From: Methylobacter sp.
GTDB lineage: Bacteria > Pseudomonadota > Gammaproteobacteria > Methylococcales > Methylomonadaceae
NCBI GenBank assembly: GCA_004299305.1
Contig: SCPZ01000112.1
Span: forward strand, 1 to 37,075
Length of the DNA: 37,075 nucleotides
Direction: 5' to 3'
Shown here: positions 7,978 through 15,685 of the stretch, in pieces
How positions within the stretch are numbered: the first letter of the stretch is position 1
Layout: every line of letters starts with the position of its first letter
Notes under the pieces: generated by a model
Seen by the model: only the letters and a program-made list of their open reading frames with translations
What the model was told of the DNA's origin: nothing
Database searches by the model: none
Position numbers and translations under genes: made by a program

Positions 7978-7999
7978 GTAAACATTTATTAATGTTGAC
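7978..7999. promoter_or_regulatory. Candidate operator in the MarR leader
   Basis: A 22-base palindrome with one mismatched pair, centred on AACATTTATTAATGTT (7981-7996), lies just upstream of the MarR ATG at 7970. A TAAAAT-type -10 occurs further upstream on the minus strand, so the palindrome would fall close to or just after the transcription start, a usual repressor position. A very similar 15-base palindrome is in the fae leader (11595-11609). Confidence 0.5.
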
Positions 8000-8030
8000 A
8001 AAAGAGAACATTTTATCACAATCAATTAAG

Positions 8031-8043
8031 TATCGAATCGATA
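8031..8043. promoter_or_regulatory. Second short palindrome upstream of MarR
   Basis: TATCGA (8031-8036) and TCGATA (8038-8043) form a perfect 13-base palindrome around one A, flanked by ATCAAT and TTGAT. It lies between the stop codon of the ASKHA-fold gene and the MarR promoter region. It could be an upstream factor site; no function can be read from it. Confidence 0.3.
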
Positions 8044-8053
8044 TTGATAACCC

Positions 8054-9115
8054 TTAAACACCTTTTTCGCCTCCCATTCTGTCGGTTAAATACGCTACAG
8101 CCACTGCTGGAGCGCAATCGGCTGTCGTCATATCGGACTGAATTTTATCTACCGGGAACAAATCGGAAAAATCCAGATAAGGACGCCCCAAATTCAATGC
8201 AATCTGTTTAACTAAAAACCGCCCTACTCCGGCGCCTATTAATGGGCTATTTTGTGGAAGATCATGCTTGGATAAGCAGGTTTCACAGCCGCGTTGTATC
8301 TGTTGTATTTGCTGGGCGCGGATATTTTCGGCGAATTGCTGCCAACGCGGCAATTCGTCGGGATAAAAATCACAGCCTATCATCCTAGATAACCGCCTGG
8401 CACTGGCGATAACTGTTTTTTCCGCACCATCTGCGGTGTCGGTTTGATCATGCGCCTCATTGAGTTCGCCGCAGACCCGGTAAACATCGGCCATGGTGGC
8501 GAAATACTCGGCCATCAAGCCGATTTTTTTGCCTTTATCCAGCGCTGCTTGCGTGACGGCCATTACCGCAGTCCTGACGATACCTGTATAAATCAACTCT
8601 TGAGACAGTAAACGCTGGTAATCGGTGTAACCTTCCGCCGACACTTGTCCGTCATTGAGCAACAGTATGTCGGTGGTGGTACTGCCGCAATCGACAAACA
8701 GGCCACAGCCCAACTTTTGCGCAACGAATGAGGCGCTCGCCAACCAGTTGGCGGAGGCGATGGACGCGTAATGCCTGGCTTCGATCTGCGAAGGCTTCAG
8801 GAAACCTTGCCGACCGACAAAAACCAGCATTTCAGCTCCCGGCAACAACTCAGTCATAGTTTGAATAATTTGCTTAACGCCATGATCCCGGTTATCAAAC
8901 AAATCAACCAACTCGCCGGTCATGGTCATGGCATGACAATAAGACGAACCAGCCAGTTCCTGCATAATGACGCTTACAGCGCGTTGCAGCTGATCCAACC
9001 CTTTCCATAACGGACACGGTTGCTGATAAACGGCGATAATCTCACTGGCCTTATTGATTAGCGCCGCTTTGACATGGGCGCCTCCTATATCCCAACCAAT
9101 AATATTAGATTGCAT
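8054..9115 (-). CDS. ASKHA-fold (hydantoinase/oxoprolinase-like) H4MPT-linked C1 transfer pathway protein
   Basis: 353 residues from MQSNIIGWDIGGAHVKAAL. The upstream extension to 9208 overlaps the preceding gene and has no family character, so I start at 9115, giving an 11-base overlap with the ATP-grasp gene. GWDIGGAH (7-14) is an ASKHA phosphate loop, LFVDCGSTTTDILLL near the middle is the second one, and PLIGAGVGRFL near the C-terminus fits the adenosine motif. The family is known as a conserved but uncharacterised companion of H4MPT-dependent formaldehyde oxidation genes in methylotrophs. By fold it should be an ATP-dependent kinase or hydrolase; substrate unknown. Role in cofactor synthesis is inference from neighbours. 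Confidence 0.82.
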   Translation of the reverse strand: MQSNIIGWDIGGAHVKAALINKASEIIAVYQQPCPLWKGLDQLQRAVSVIMQELAGSSYCHAMTMTGELVDLFDNRDHGVKQIIQTMTELLPGAEMLVFVGRQGFLKPSQIEARHYASIASANWLASASFVAQKLGCGLFVDCGSTTTDILLLNDGQVSAEGYTDYQRLLSQELIYTGIVRTAVMAVTQAALDKGKKIGLMAEYFATMADVYRVCGELNEAHDQTDTADGAEKTVIASARRLSRMIGCDFYPDELPRWQQFAENIRAQQIQQIQRGCETCLSKHDLPQNSPLIGAGVGRFLVKQIALNLGRPYLDFSDLFPVDKIQSDMTTADCAPAVAVAYLTDRMGGEKGV

Positions 9116-10085
9116 GGATTTCCTGTTTTGTTTGAACGGTAATGGGGCTGTTGCAAGTCGGGCTGAGTATCGGCTCGCCATACAGCATCTGTAAAACAAC
9201 CTCGGCAATATTGATACCTAAAGCATCGTATATGCCGACAAATGAAGTAGTCAGACGGGGATTTATTTCAAGCACCCATGTTTGTTCGGCGGTTTCTATC
9301 AAATCGATACCTACATAGCCCCATAACTCAGGCAAAGCACGGGCTATTTTGGCTATTACAGACTGATACGAACCAAAATCGGGCTGGTGATTCACCACAA
9401 TTTCCGCCAAATGATATTGCCGATTAACGAATTTAAAGCGCTGCAAATTGGCACACACTAACCAACCACGGCCTTGCTTGAATAAACACGAAAGACTGGT
9501 TTTTGTACCTTGAAGATGCGGCTGAATAATATATAAGCCTTTTTGCGTAGCCATCTGATCAAAATCTTGCTGCTGGGTGACAACATAACTATCCGTACAG
9601 CCCACGCCATCCACAGGCTTAATCATCCATTCACCGGCAGGATATTGATGCTCAAGCATCCGAGTAGGAACGGCGGCTATATGATGCCGATCAAGCAGTT
9701 CATAGGTCTTGAATTTGTTACCGGCAATAGCAACGGCGGTTGCAGGCGATGTCAGCAATACCTTGCTCAATGCTTCGACTGTTTGACACAGGTTTTGCAA
9801 AATACCGTCAAATTCCGGCGCTATCGGCCATACCAAATCTGATTGCCGGACTAAGCGCGCAAATTCTTCAGTGACGTCATGTTCCGGCCTGATGATAACA
9901 TTGCTTACCCCAGTCAATGCGTCAAGCCGCCAATCGAGCATTACCGTGATTTCCAGACTATTTAATCGCACCAAGTTATCGAGCAGTGCGTTAAGCATCA
10001 GGCTACCTTCCCGAGCCAGGGAATCAGGCAACTCCTGCTTATTAAAGCCGCCGCCAGCGATATACTCGAACACCAAAATTTTCAC
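9105..10085 (-). CDS. ATP-grasp protein of the H4MPT gene island
   Basis: 326 residues if started at the GTG at 10085, giving MKILVFEYIAGGGFNKQ. The open frame continues upstream to 10280, but that part translates the intergenic repeats at 10143-10227, so it is rejected. ATP-grasp features include the WMIKPVDGVGCTDS segment, which holds the ATP-binding lysine, and the metal-binding VLEINPRLTTSF near residue 285. Such enzymes form amide or peptide-like bonds through acyl-phosphates. Homologues sit in methylotroph C1 islands and I recall them as required for the H4MPT-linked pathway in Methylobacterium (orfY-type), but the substrate is unknown. No clear Shine-Dalgarno is visible before the GTG. 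It is translationally overlapped with the ASKHA gene downstream. Confidence 0.82.
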   Translation of the reverse strand: MKILVFEYIAGGGFNKQELPDSLAREGSLMLNALLDNLVRLNSLEITVMLDWRLDALTGVSNVIIRPEHDVTEEFARLVRQSDLVWPIAPEFDGILQNLCQTVEALSKVLLTSPATAVAIAGNKFKTYELLDRHHIAAVPTRMLEHQYPAGEWMIKPVDGVGCTDSYVVTQQQDFDQMATQKGLYIIQPHLQGTKTSLSCLFKQGRGWLVCANLQRFKFVNRQYHLAEIVVNHQPDFGSYQSVIAKIARALPELWGYVGIDLIETAEQTWVLEINPRLTTSFVGIYDALGINIAEVVLQMLYGEPILSPTCNSPITVQTKQEIHAI

Positions 10086-10142
10086 AATACGCAATAAACA
10101 ACTATAAAATATAACGTCATATTGTATCACCAGTTCAACGCC

Positions 10143-10227
10143 AGCTTTGCCTACATGGATATGTAGGTAAGGGGCGTGAGCAGGAGCGGAAGCTTTGCCT
10201 ACATGGATGTAGGTAAGAGGCGTGAGC
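10143..10227. repeat. Two tandem copies of a palindromic dispersed repeat
   Basis: Copy 1 (10143-10181) and copy 2 (10191-10227) both read AGCTTTGCCTACATGGAT, then a TGTAGGTAAG-type arm and a GGCGTGAGC tail; copy 1 has two extra bases in the centre. The period is 48 bases. They fill most of the 206-base spacer between the divergent ATP-grasp and HisA-like genes. A further copy is at 27464-27481. Confidence 0.8.
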
Positions 10228-10291
10228 GTTGAGCTCCGGCATTTGTAATTTTTGGAACCCAAAGCTTGCTTTGGCCTCAAACCCTATTTTT

Positions 10292-10996
10292 ATGAAAATA
10301 ATCCCGGTAATAGATTTAAAAAACGGCGTCGTCGTTCATGCTCGACAAGGCAATCGCGAGCACTATCGACCTATTAACACGGATTTATGCAAATCATCTG
10401 ATGTTTTTCAAGTTATTGACGCATTCTTGGGTGTTTATGGGTTTGATACCTTTTATATTGCAGACTTGAATGCGATTACCCATCAAGGTGACCATGATCG
10501 TTTAATCACTGAGGTACTGACTCGTTTTCCGCAAATAACATTCTGGGTAGACAAGGGTTATCAAACATATGCTGAGGATGTGCCGTTTCCAGAAAACATT
10601 CTTCCTGTTTTAGGCAGTGAATCCTACCGGAATGAAACCATTTCTGAAATAAAAGCTTATAAAAACAACTTCATCCTTTCGTTGGATTATTCAAACTCAA
10701 ATACCTTGGGTGCAGAAAGCCTTTTCTCCGACTCAACTTTGTGGCCGAAAAACATCATTATCATGACCTTGGAACGCGTAGGCAGTGACTATGGCCCCGA
10801 CTTGGAGAAGTTAACCGAGTTTTGCAAGCAATATCCGAACAAGAATTTTATTGCCGCCGGAGGAATAAGAAATAAACGGGATTTAATGGCCTTGAGTGAG
10901 GCGGGAATTCATCAAGCGCTGGTTGCCAGTGCGCTGCACTCCGGCGCCATTAAAACAAAAGATATTAAAACAACAGGCAAAAAAATACCCCGTTAA
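10292..10996 (+). CDS. HisA/HisF-like TIM-barrel protein of the C1 island
   Basis: 234 residues from MKIIPVIDLKNGVVVHARQG; the 21-codon extension upstream has no family similarity. The two HisA catalytic aspartates seem kept: Asp8 in PVIDLKNG and Asp132 in ILSLDYSNSN. Phosphate-binding loops of the barrel appear in FIAAGGIRNKRDL and LVASALHSGAI. Histidine-pathway HisA proteins are about 245 residues and lie with hisF, hisH or hisG, none of which is here. In methylotrophs a HisA-like gene accompanies the H4MPT genes and is thought to serve C1 cofactor synthesis; a phosphoribosyl or other phospho-sugar substrate is likely by fold. It is the only plus-strand gene of the island. The reading looks more AT-rich than mch. 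Confidence 0.8.
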   Translation: MKIIPVIDLKNGVVVHARQGNREHYRPINTDLCKSSDVFQVIDAFLGVYGFDTFYIADLNAITHQGDHDRLITEVLTRFPQITFWVDKGYQTYAEDVPFPENILPVLGSESYRNETISEIKAYKNNFILSLDYSNSNTLGAESLFSDSTLWPKNIIIMTLERVGSDYGPDLEKLTEFCKQYPNKNFIAAGGIRNKRDLMALSEAGIHQALVASALHSGAIKTKDIKTTGKKIPR

Positions 10997-11010
10997 GCCG
11001 GGGTATTTTT
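10981..11010. terminator. Bidirectional intrinsic terminator between the HisA-like gene and fae
   Basis: AAAAATACCCCG (10981-10992) and CGGGGTATTTTT (10999-11010) pair perfectly around a six-base loop, giving a GC-rich stem with a T-run on either strand. It overlaps the HisA-like stop codon (10994-10996) and lies 25 bases beyond the fae stop, so it serves both converging genes. Confidence 0.88.
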
Positions 11011-11035
11011 AACATTCTTAGTAACTAATTAAATC

Positions 11036-11545
11036 TTAGTTAGCAGCGAATGGATGTACAGCAGTACCTTTAGCTGCAACAACTTCAGCAGCAGTAGGAG
11101 TACCGGCAACAGCACGTTTCAGAGCTTCTTTAGTCGCTTCGTAGTTGTATTGTTGGATTTTAGCATCGTCTTCTGCAGCCCAGTGAATGAATACACCAAC
11201 TGATACGAATAAATCATCAGCTTCAGCAGCAGGAATTGTGCCGTCTTCAACACAATCAGCAACAGCCATAGCAACACCGCGTTGTGCTGGGCCAAACATT
11301 TGAACAGCTTGTTTTGCGCCTTTGATTGTTACTTTGTTGAACATAACAGTAGATGGTTTAACCATCAGGTTAGGTGCAACAACAGCCAACAAGCTTGAAA
11401 AGCCGTCTTTGTTGTTAGTCAAGCAGTTTGCGAATGCAGTTTCAGCAGCTGAACCACGTGGTCCAACCATCAAATCGATGTGAGCAACTTCGTTGCCTTC
11501 ACCAACTAAAGATTCGCCAACGCATAATTTATTGATTTTAGCCAT
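11036..11545 (-). CDS. fae: Formaldehyde-activating enzyme
   Basis: Catalyses condensation of formaldehyde with (dephospho-)tetrahydromethanopterin to methylene-H4MPT, the entry to the C1 oxidation pathway in the cytoplasm. The 169 residues start at [20 protein letters not shown] and match the Methylobacterium enzyme closely throughout: [19 protein letters not shown] with His22 as the likely catalytic base, [45 protein letters not shown] and the HPFAAN tail. An in-frame extension to 11629 is rejected because AGGGGA lies at ideal spacing before the ATG at 11545. The 124-base leader holds two palindromes. It is the last gene of the mch-side minus-strand cluster but probably has its own promoter, as high expression is usual. 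Confidence 0.97.
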   Translation of the reverse strand: MAKINKLCVGESLVGEGNEVAHIDLMVGPRGSAAETAFANCLTNNKDGFSSLLAVVAPNLMVKPSTVMFNKVTIKGAKQAVQMFGPAQRGVAMAVADCVEDGTIPAAEADDLFVSVGVFIHWAAEDDAKIQQYNYEATKEALKRAVAGTPTAAEVVAAKGTAVHPFAAN

Positions 11546-11594
11546 GCTTAATATCCCCTGTGAAGAAAAAAATGAAAAAATTGAATCTACTATC

Positions 11595-11609
11595 GACATT
11601 ATTAATGTC
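11595..11609. promoter_or_regulatory. Candidate operator in the fae leader
   Basis: GACATT (11595-11600) and AATGTC (11604-11609) form a perfect palindrome around ATT. On the minus strand it lies about 50-65 bases before the fae ATG, near a TTGTTA-17-ATTAAT stretch that could be a promoter. Its half-sites (ACATT/AATGT) are the same as those in the MarR leader palindrome at 7981-7996, with one base less in the spacer. Confidence 0.45.
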
Positions 11610-11649
11610 CCCTTATTTGTTTTTAACAAATTCCTTTTGAAGCCCTATT

Positions 11650-11674
11650 AGTAACAGTACACAGTATTGTTACT
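11650..11674. terminator. Hairpin over the CitG-like stop codon
   Basis: AGTAACA (11650-11656) pairs with TGTTACT (11668-11674). The right arm includes the stop codon of the CitG-like gene. There is no clear U-tract in the minus direction, so it may be a weak terminator or an activator site upstream of the fae promoter. Confidence 0.35.
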
Positions 11675-12518
11675 GATTAAGATCCTCTAGAAATGCGGTG
11701 AATACTGTCGCCACAATCATGTCAGCTGTCGTACCCGGATTTATACTACAAAACTTAAGCTCCTGATCCAGAGAAAAAAGCAAGGGCTTTATTTGCTCGG
11801 GATTATCAGTTTTAAACAGCTCCTCACTGAGTTGAGCCATTCTTGTTGCTACCATCTCAGAGTACTGATCTCCGTATTTCCTTTCGATATGACTGTCGGG
11901 AAACTGGCTCAGCATGTCTGCATACACTGCCACTGCCGCCCAATTCCGGTCACCCCATCGATCAAGTCCAATATTATACCTTAAAAGTAGGAAATTAAAA
12001 ATATCTTGGTAATCAGTTGTGTATTGAAACGCGATACGGTCTTTTACGCTGGCTATTTTCATTGCCTCAAGCAATGTAACCGACGCTTTTTCATTGACAT
12101 CTTGCTCGTCCGAGTCACCCAAACCACCTGGGGAGGCAAGTCTTATGGCCTTAAAGACCCAATCGGCATCCTCTATCGTTGATTCGATAAGAACCTTGCT
12201 TATCGCCTGCCTTAACGTTAAATCTGAAGACTTATGATTGATTGCCTGAATCAATGGCGCACAAAGCAAAATAATACCCAGGTTGGTGTTACACCCTACC
12301 GCCTCGCGCGTTGCCTTAACCGCATAATAGATTTTTTCACCCAAGGAATAATCTGGATTGCAAAGAGGCTCCGCACTGACATTGGCGCTGATCCTGAAAT
12401 CGGCCACGGTCATGTCATGACCATCCGCATAAACACTGACATTGCCGGGCTTAAATGCCTGCACGTCAACCTCGCAGGCTTGCCGATAAAGTTCGCTGAG
12501 TTGCTTTGGGGAAATCAT
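11670..12518 (-). CDS. CitG/MdcB-like (triphosphoribosyl-dephospho-CoA synthase family) protein of the C1 island
   Basis: 282 residues of the all-helical CitG family. Conserved stretches are FKPGNVSVY (about 22-30), AVGCNTNLGIILLCAP, LASPGGLGDSDEQDV and, near the C-terminus, SINPGTTADMIVATVF. True CitG makes the prosthetic-group precursor of citrate lyase from ATP and dephospho-CoA. No citrate or malonate lyase gene is present, whereas homologues of this gene are regular members of methylotroph H4MPT clusters (orf17-type, as I recall). A role in adding a phosphoribosyl-type group during cofactor synthesis is inferred from family chemistry. Its ATG shares one base with the stop of the upstream RimK-like gene (TGATG), so the two are coupled. 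fae follows 124 bases downstream. Confidence 0.85.
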   Translation of the reverse strand: MISPKQLSELYRQACEVDVQAFKPGNVSVYADGHDMTVADFRISANVSAEPLCNPDYSLGEKIYYAVKATREAVGCNTNLGIILLCAPLIQAINHKSSDLTLRQAISKVLIESTIEDADWVFKAIRLASPGGLGDSDEQDVNEKASVTLLEAMKIASVKDRIAFQYTTDYQDIFNFLLLRYNIGLDRWGDRNWAAVAVYADMLSQFPDSHIERKYGDQYSEMVATRMAQLSEELFKTDNPEQIKPLLFSLDQELKFCSINPGTTADMIVATVFTAFLEDLNQ

Positions 12519-13423
12519 CAGGCGGCGACAGTCTGTTTATGCATCTTACGGGTGATTAAATCATCTACCATCAACTCGGCGATATTTACGTCGCAAACGC
12601 TCTCCAAGCCTTTCCATGCCGGGATGCTGTTAACTTCAATGATTGTGCAGCGTCCTTCCCTATCCTTAATAATATCGACTCCGGCATAATCCATCGCCAA
12701 TGCGGTCGTCGCCTTAACGGCCAAATCAACCATTTCAGGCTCTAAATCAATCAGCTCACAACTCGCGCCACGGGCAACGTTATTCAACCAGAATTTTCCA
12801 CGCCTGCGCATTGCGGCAACCGCTTTACCGTTAATCACAAAAACGCGATGATCGGAAAAACCGGCACCTTCGCAATGAACGAAGCGTTGCAGGTAATAAA
12901 CGCCGTGACTGTCGGTCAACCAAAATAAATCGGTAGATTTTTCGATGCGGCGTATACCTTCGCCTTGAGAACCGAACAAAGGCTTGCTGATCAGTAGATT
13001 GCCTTGCTTTAACTCGGTTTCGGCAATCCTTAACGCTTCATCCCGGTCACGCAACACCCAAGTCATCGGCGTCGGCAACCCTGCATTATGCAGCAAAAAA
13101 CTGGTCATCGCCTTATCGACACTGCGCTCTACCGCATGAGCGTCATTGTAGACAGGAATTCCCATCGCCTTTAACGCATGTAAAAAATCCAGGTACAACA
13201 CGACTTCCTCAAGCGAACCTCCGGGGACGCCGCGCACAAAAGCTGCATCGGGCAGCGCGTATTCAAAGCCCGGAATAAAGACCGGCTGCCGACCGGGCTC
13301 GATTACAAACCGGCATTCAGTCAACGAAACATAGTCACAGCTATAGCCACGACCGGCAAAGGCCAAGCTTAATTGTTTGCCATGCCAACCGGGATCATCG
13401 GTAAAAATTGCTATACGACCCAC
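12518..13423 (-). CDS. RimK/MptN-like ATP-grasp ligase of the C1 island
   Basis: 301 residues, starting with GTG (MGRIAIFTDDPGWHG). ATP-grasp architecture: pre-ATP domain to about 95, then the VYNDAHAVERSVDKAMT segment, ISKPLFGSQGEGIRRI as the glycine-rich ATP loop, YYLQRFVHCEGAGFSDHRVFV, and the metal-binding DIIKDREGRCTIIEVNSIPAWKGLE. RimK relatives in methanogens (MptN, CofF) add glutamate to methanopterin or F420. Here a ligase acting on the H4MPT side chain or a related C1 cofactor is the obvious proposal, though bacterial dephospho-H4MPT lacks parts of the archaeal tail, so the substrate is open. Only 9 bases separate it from mch upstream, and it overlaps the CitG-like gene by one base. 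Confidence 0.85.
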   Translation of the reverse strand: MGRIAIFTDDPGWHGKQLSLAFAGRGYSCDYVSLTECRFVIEPGRQPVFIPGFEYALPDAAFVRGVPGGSLEEVVLYLDFLHALKAMGIPVYNDAHAVERSVDKAMTSFLLHNAGLPTPMTWVLRDRDEALRIAETELKQGNLLISKPLFGSQGEGIRRIEKSTDLFWLTDSHGVYYLQRFVHCEGAGFSDHRVFVINGKAVAAMRRRGKFWLNNVARGASCELIDLEPEMVDLAVKATTALAMDYAGVDIIKDREGRCTIIEVNSIPAWKGLESVCDVNIAELMVDDLITRKMHKQTVAA

Positions 13424-13432
13424 GCCTACGCT

Positions 13433-14416
13433 CTACGCCCCAAACGATTGGTCCAACAAGGCATTATCCAGCTTGCCTGCACGGAAACTCTTGCCGGATT
13501 CTACCGCAGTCACAATCACGCTGGCCGGACTGAACAACATCGCGTCGATTTTGAAGAAGTCGTATTCATACTGCTTGAAGATGTCCGCAAACGGTTTGCC
13601 GTAATCTTTAGACGTTGAACTCGGCAATTCTTTAGCCAATTTTTCAGCTTCTTCATCGCTACCTTTGACAAAAATATGCACCTGACCGGCAAACAAAATC
13701 GCATCATTGGTGCGCCCCATGGCTTTGACAAAATTCGGATGCGGAGGACAAATTGGAGCGCTGCCGCTGCCGTCGATAATATTTTCCAATGGAAAATGCA
13801 GGGCGTGAGCCTTGTGCATAGCCACTTCGAGCACCCTGGCAACCACTTGCACGCCACCGGCCAGACTGCTGGTTGGGGTAACGATGATAGTCAGTTTGGA
13901 TGGATCGACCTTACAGGCGGCGGCGACTTTTTCAACGATTTCAACCGGCGGAACCGCATCGTTTTCAATTACTAAAACAGTGGAGTCATTGCTATCTTGA
14001 TAATCCAACTCCTTGTATAACTCTTCAACCGGCTCCTGATTGCCGTCCTTCAACTTGGTTGCCATAGCCCGAGCAGGGCCTGAACCTAATGCGTAATATT
14101 TCTCATGAGACAGACTCCAGCCCGCATATTGACTGCCTAAGCAGCCCAGCACCGGATTGCCGGTATGGACATTCACAGACAACGGCCAATTATCCGTATA
14201 AGAGCTGTGGCTGATGGTTACCGTACCCATGCCGCCTAGACAGATTTCGGCAATAATGCGCCCCGCCTCGATTCCGCCCGGCACTTTAATACCTGCGTCA
14301 ATGATAGTGCAGCCATTGGCTAACCTTTCCACGCCTAAACGTAGTTTATCGGCATTATCGAGTAAATGCCGCACCAAGGGCTGGGTCAATTTGTTAACGC
14401 TGGCTGTATATTCCAT
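13433..14416 (-). CDS. mch: Methenyl-tetrahydromethanopterin cyclohydrolase
   Basis: Interconverts methenyl-H4MPT and formyl-H4MPT, the middle step of formaldehyde oxidation to formate, in the cytoplasm. The 327-residue product from [15 protein letters not shown] is full length. Recognisable stretches are [32 protein letters not shown], the [11 protein letters not shown] loop, [32 protein letters not shown] and [18 protein letters not shown]. The ATG at 14416 is preceded by AGAAGG about 11 bases upstream; an in-frame TTG at 14425 is too close to that site. The gene overlaps the end of the upstream ATP-grasp gene by 23 bases and is followed closely by the RimK-like gene, indicating one operon. 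mtdB and fhc genes are not in this window. Confidence 0.97.
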   Translation of the reverse strand: MEYTASVNKLTQPLVRHLLDNADKLRLGVERLANGCTIIDAGIKVPGGIEAGRIIAEICLGGMGTVTISHSSYTDNWPLSVNVHTGNPVLGCLGSQYAGWSLSHEKYYALGSGPARAMATKLKDGNQEPVEELYKELDYQDSNDSTVLVIENDAVPPVEIVEKVAAACKVDPSKLTIIVTPTSSLAGGVQVVARVLEVAMHKAHALHFPLENIIDGSGSAPICPPHPNFVKAMGRTNDAILFAGQVHIFVKGSDEEAEKLAKELPSSTSKDYGKPFADIFKQYEYDFFKIDAMLFSPASVIVTAVESGKSFRAGKLDNALLDQSFGA

Positions 14417-15530
14417 GTCGATCAAAACCTTCTAGTTTGTTAATGATAAGTTGTTGTCTAGTCAGCAGCTGTTCCACTACAGACTGTAAGTTTTTTTGGC
14501 GGGCAATAATACTGCACAATGGCTGTCCTGCGCGACACATATTGCCGGGTTTGGGCAAATCCATACACCAAAACGGCCATTCGAAATGAGCGGGAATGAT
14601 TAAATCATGCTCCGCATAAACGACTTGATAGCCCGTAAGGCCCACTAGCAGCTGCGCCTTACCGCGTTGGGCGAGTAAAGCCCCTTCCCCACATGCTTGA
14701 ATATGCCTGTGCAGCAAATCCTCATCATATAACTGCATACTGGCAGAAGGCCGAGGATTGATTTCCAGCACATAGATACACTCATCCGCCTGGATAAAAT
14801 CCAAGGAATTTAGACCTCTTAGCGCAAACGCCGCTACCATTTGTTTTAACCAGTCTGTTATCGCTGCTTTGTGGGCATCCGACAGGTCGGCGCTATTAAC
14901 CACGCCTGAAAAAACAAACTCCTCGGTCTCGCTTAATCGAACCGGCCATTGGCTATTAAAACCGACGACCTGAACCTGCCGCCCGTCGGCTAGAAACAGC
15001 GCCGAATGAAGCGTACCGGCTTGAAATTTTTGCCAGTAAACCGATGCGGCTGCGCCGTCACCAGCATGATAACGTTTTATCCCGACACCGCCCTGCCCTT
15101 GCATAGGCTTACGCAGCCAATCGCCAACGCAATCCGGCGCGCTAAAAACAACCTCGGGATGGGGAATATTTAACCGGTCCAACGTCGAAAAAAACACCGG
15201 CTTATCCTGTTGCCTTGCAAAGACCTCAGGATGATTACCCAGCATAATCAAGCGACTGTCCAGATAACCCAGGCTTTCCAAATAGCCTTCAAAACCGCTG
15301 CCGTAAATAACATGAGTAACGGCATAACGTTCGATAAAATAATCTACAGCAGGCGCCAAATCTTGTTCGGACAATGACGCTACCTGACGAAAATCTTCCG
15401 CATAGTCTTGCGTGTCGAGATCGGCAAACAAGTCAATAACCAATGGCTTCAAGCCCGCGTTTTTTACGGCCTGCGCCAGCATACGTCCTGAACTGGCGAC
15501 TATCAATAGCGTTTCCACGCTAATTCTCAT
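14394..15530 (-). CDS. ATP-grasp protein upstream of mch
   Basis: 378 residues. The N-terminal Rossmann-like part contains [19 protein letters not shown], followed by an ATP-grasp domain with [21 protein letters not shown] (lysine and glycine-rich ATP loop), [19 protein letters not shown] and the metal-binding [14 protein letters not shown]. It is the orf5-type companion of mch in methylotroph C1 islands (from memory). Such enzymes ligate a carboxylate to an amine using ATP; the C1-cofactor substrate is unknown. The ATG at 15530 directly abuts a 9-base tandem repeat, leaving no normal ribosome site; GTG at 15518, preceded by GAGA, is an alternative start. It overlaps mch by 23 bases. Confidence 0.83.
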   Translation of the reverse strand: MRISVETLLIVASSGRMLAQAVKNAGLKPLVIDLFADLDTQDYAEDFRQVASLSEQDLAPAVDYFIERYAVTHVIYGSGFEGYLESLGYLDSRLIMLGNHPEVFARQQDKPVFFSTLDRLNIPHPEVVFSAPDCVGDWLRKPMQGQGGVGIKRYHAGDGAAASVYWQKFQAGTLHSALFLADGRQVQVVGFNSQWPVRLSETEEFVFSGVVNSADLSDAHKAAITDWLKQMVAAFALRGLNSLDFIQADECIYVLEINPRPSASMQLYDEDLLHRHIQACGEGALLAQRGKAQLLVGLTGYQVVYAEHDLIIPAHFEWPFWCMDLPKPGNMCRAGQPLCSIIARQKNLQSVVEQLLTRQQLIINKLEGFDRHGIYSQR

Positions 15531-15531
15531 C

Positions 15532-15585
15532 CACGAAAAGCACGAAAGACACGAAAGACACGAAAGACACGAAAGACACGAAAAA
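15532..15585. repeat. 9-base tandem repeat (CACGAAAGA units)
   Basis: Six units in a row: one CACGAAAAG, four CACGAAAGA, one CACGAAAAA. It begins two bases from the presumed ATG of the ATP-grasp gene, so its transcript covers the position of the ribosome site of that gene. Copy number may vary between strains. Confidence 0.9.
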
Positions 15586-15658
15586 AAATCAGTATGTTGT
15601 ATTGCACAGACATTCGCTCTTTTGATGACGATTTACAACTTGGTATCTCTTTAAATAT

Positions 15659-15684
15659 TTTCGTGCTTTTCGTGTCTTTCGTGG
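15659..15684. repeat. Inverted partner of the CACGAAAGA repeat
   Basis: The other end of the same 155-base spacer carries three units in inverted orientation (complement CCACGAAAGA, CACGAAAAG, CACGAAAA), one base short of the beta-RFAP synthase stop. With 15532-15585 it can form a long stem enclosing about 75 bases. A related copy is at 37007-37024. Confidence 0.75.
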
Positions 15685-15685
15685 A

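Noticed and set aside
10086-10280. N-terminal extension of the ATP-grasp gene to 10280
   Set aside because: It translates the tandem palindromic repeats (twice giving IHVGKA) and has no family similarity; the GTG at 10085 begins the conserved KILVFEYIAGGGF start.
11546-11629. In-frame extension of fae
   Set aside because: Conserved Fae starts at MAKINK, with a strong AGGGGA site before 11545; the extension crosses the leader palindrome.
11670-12518. True citrate-lyase CitG
   Set aside because: No citrate or malonate decarboxylase genes nearby; location and coupling point to the H4MPT island.
15532-15585. CRISPR array
   Set aside because: Units are 9 bases in direct tandem without spacers, and no cas genes are present.
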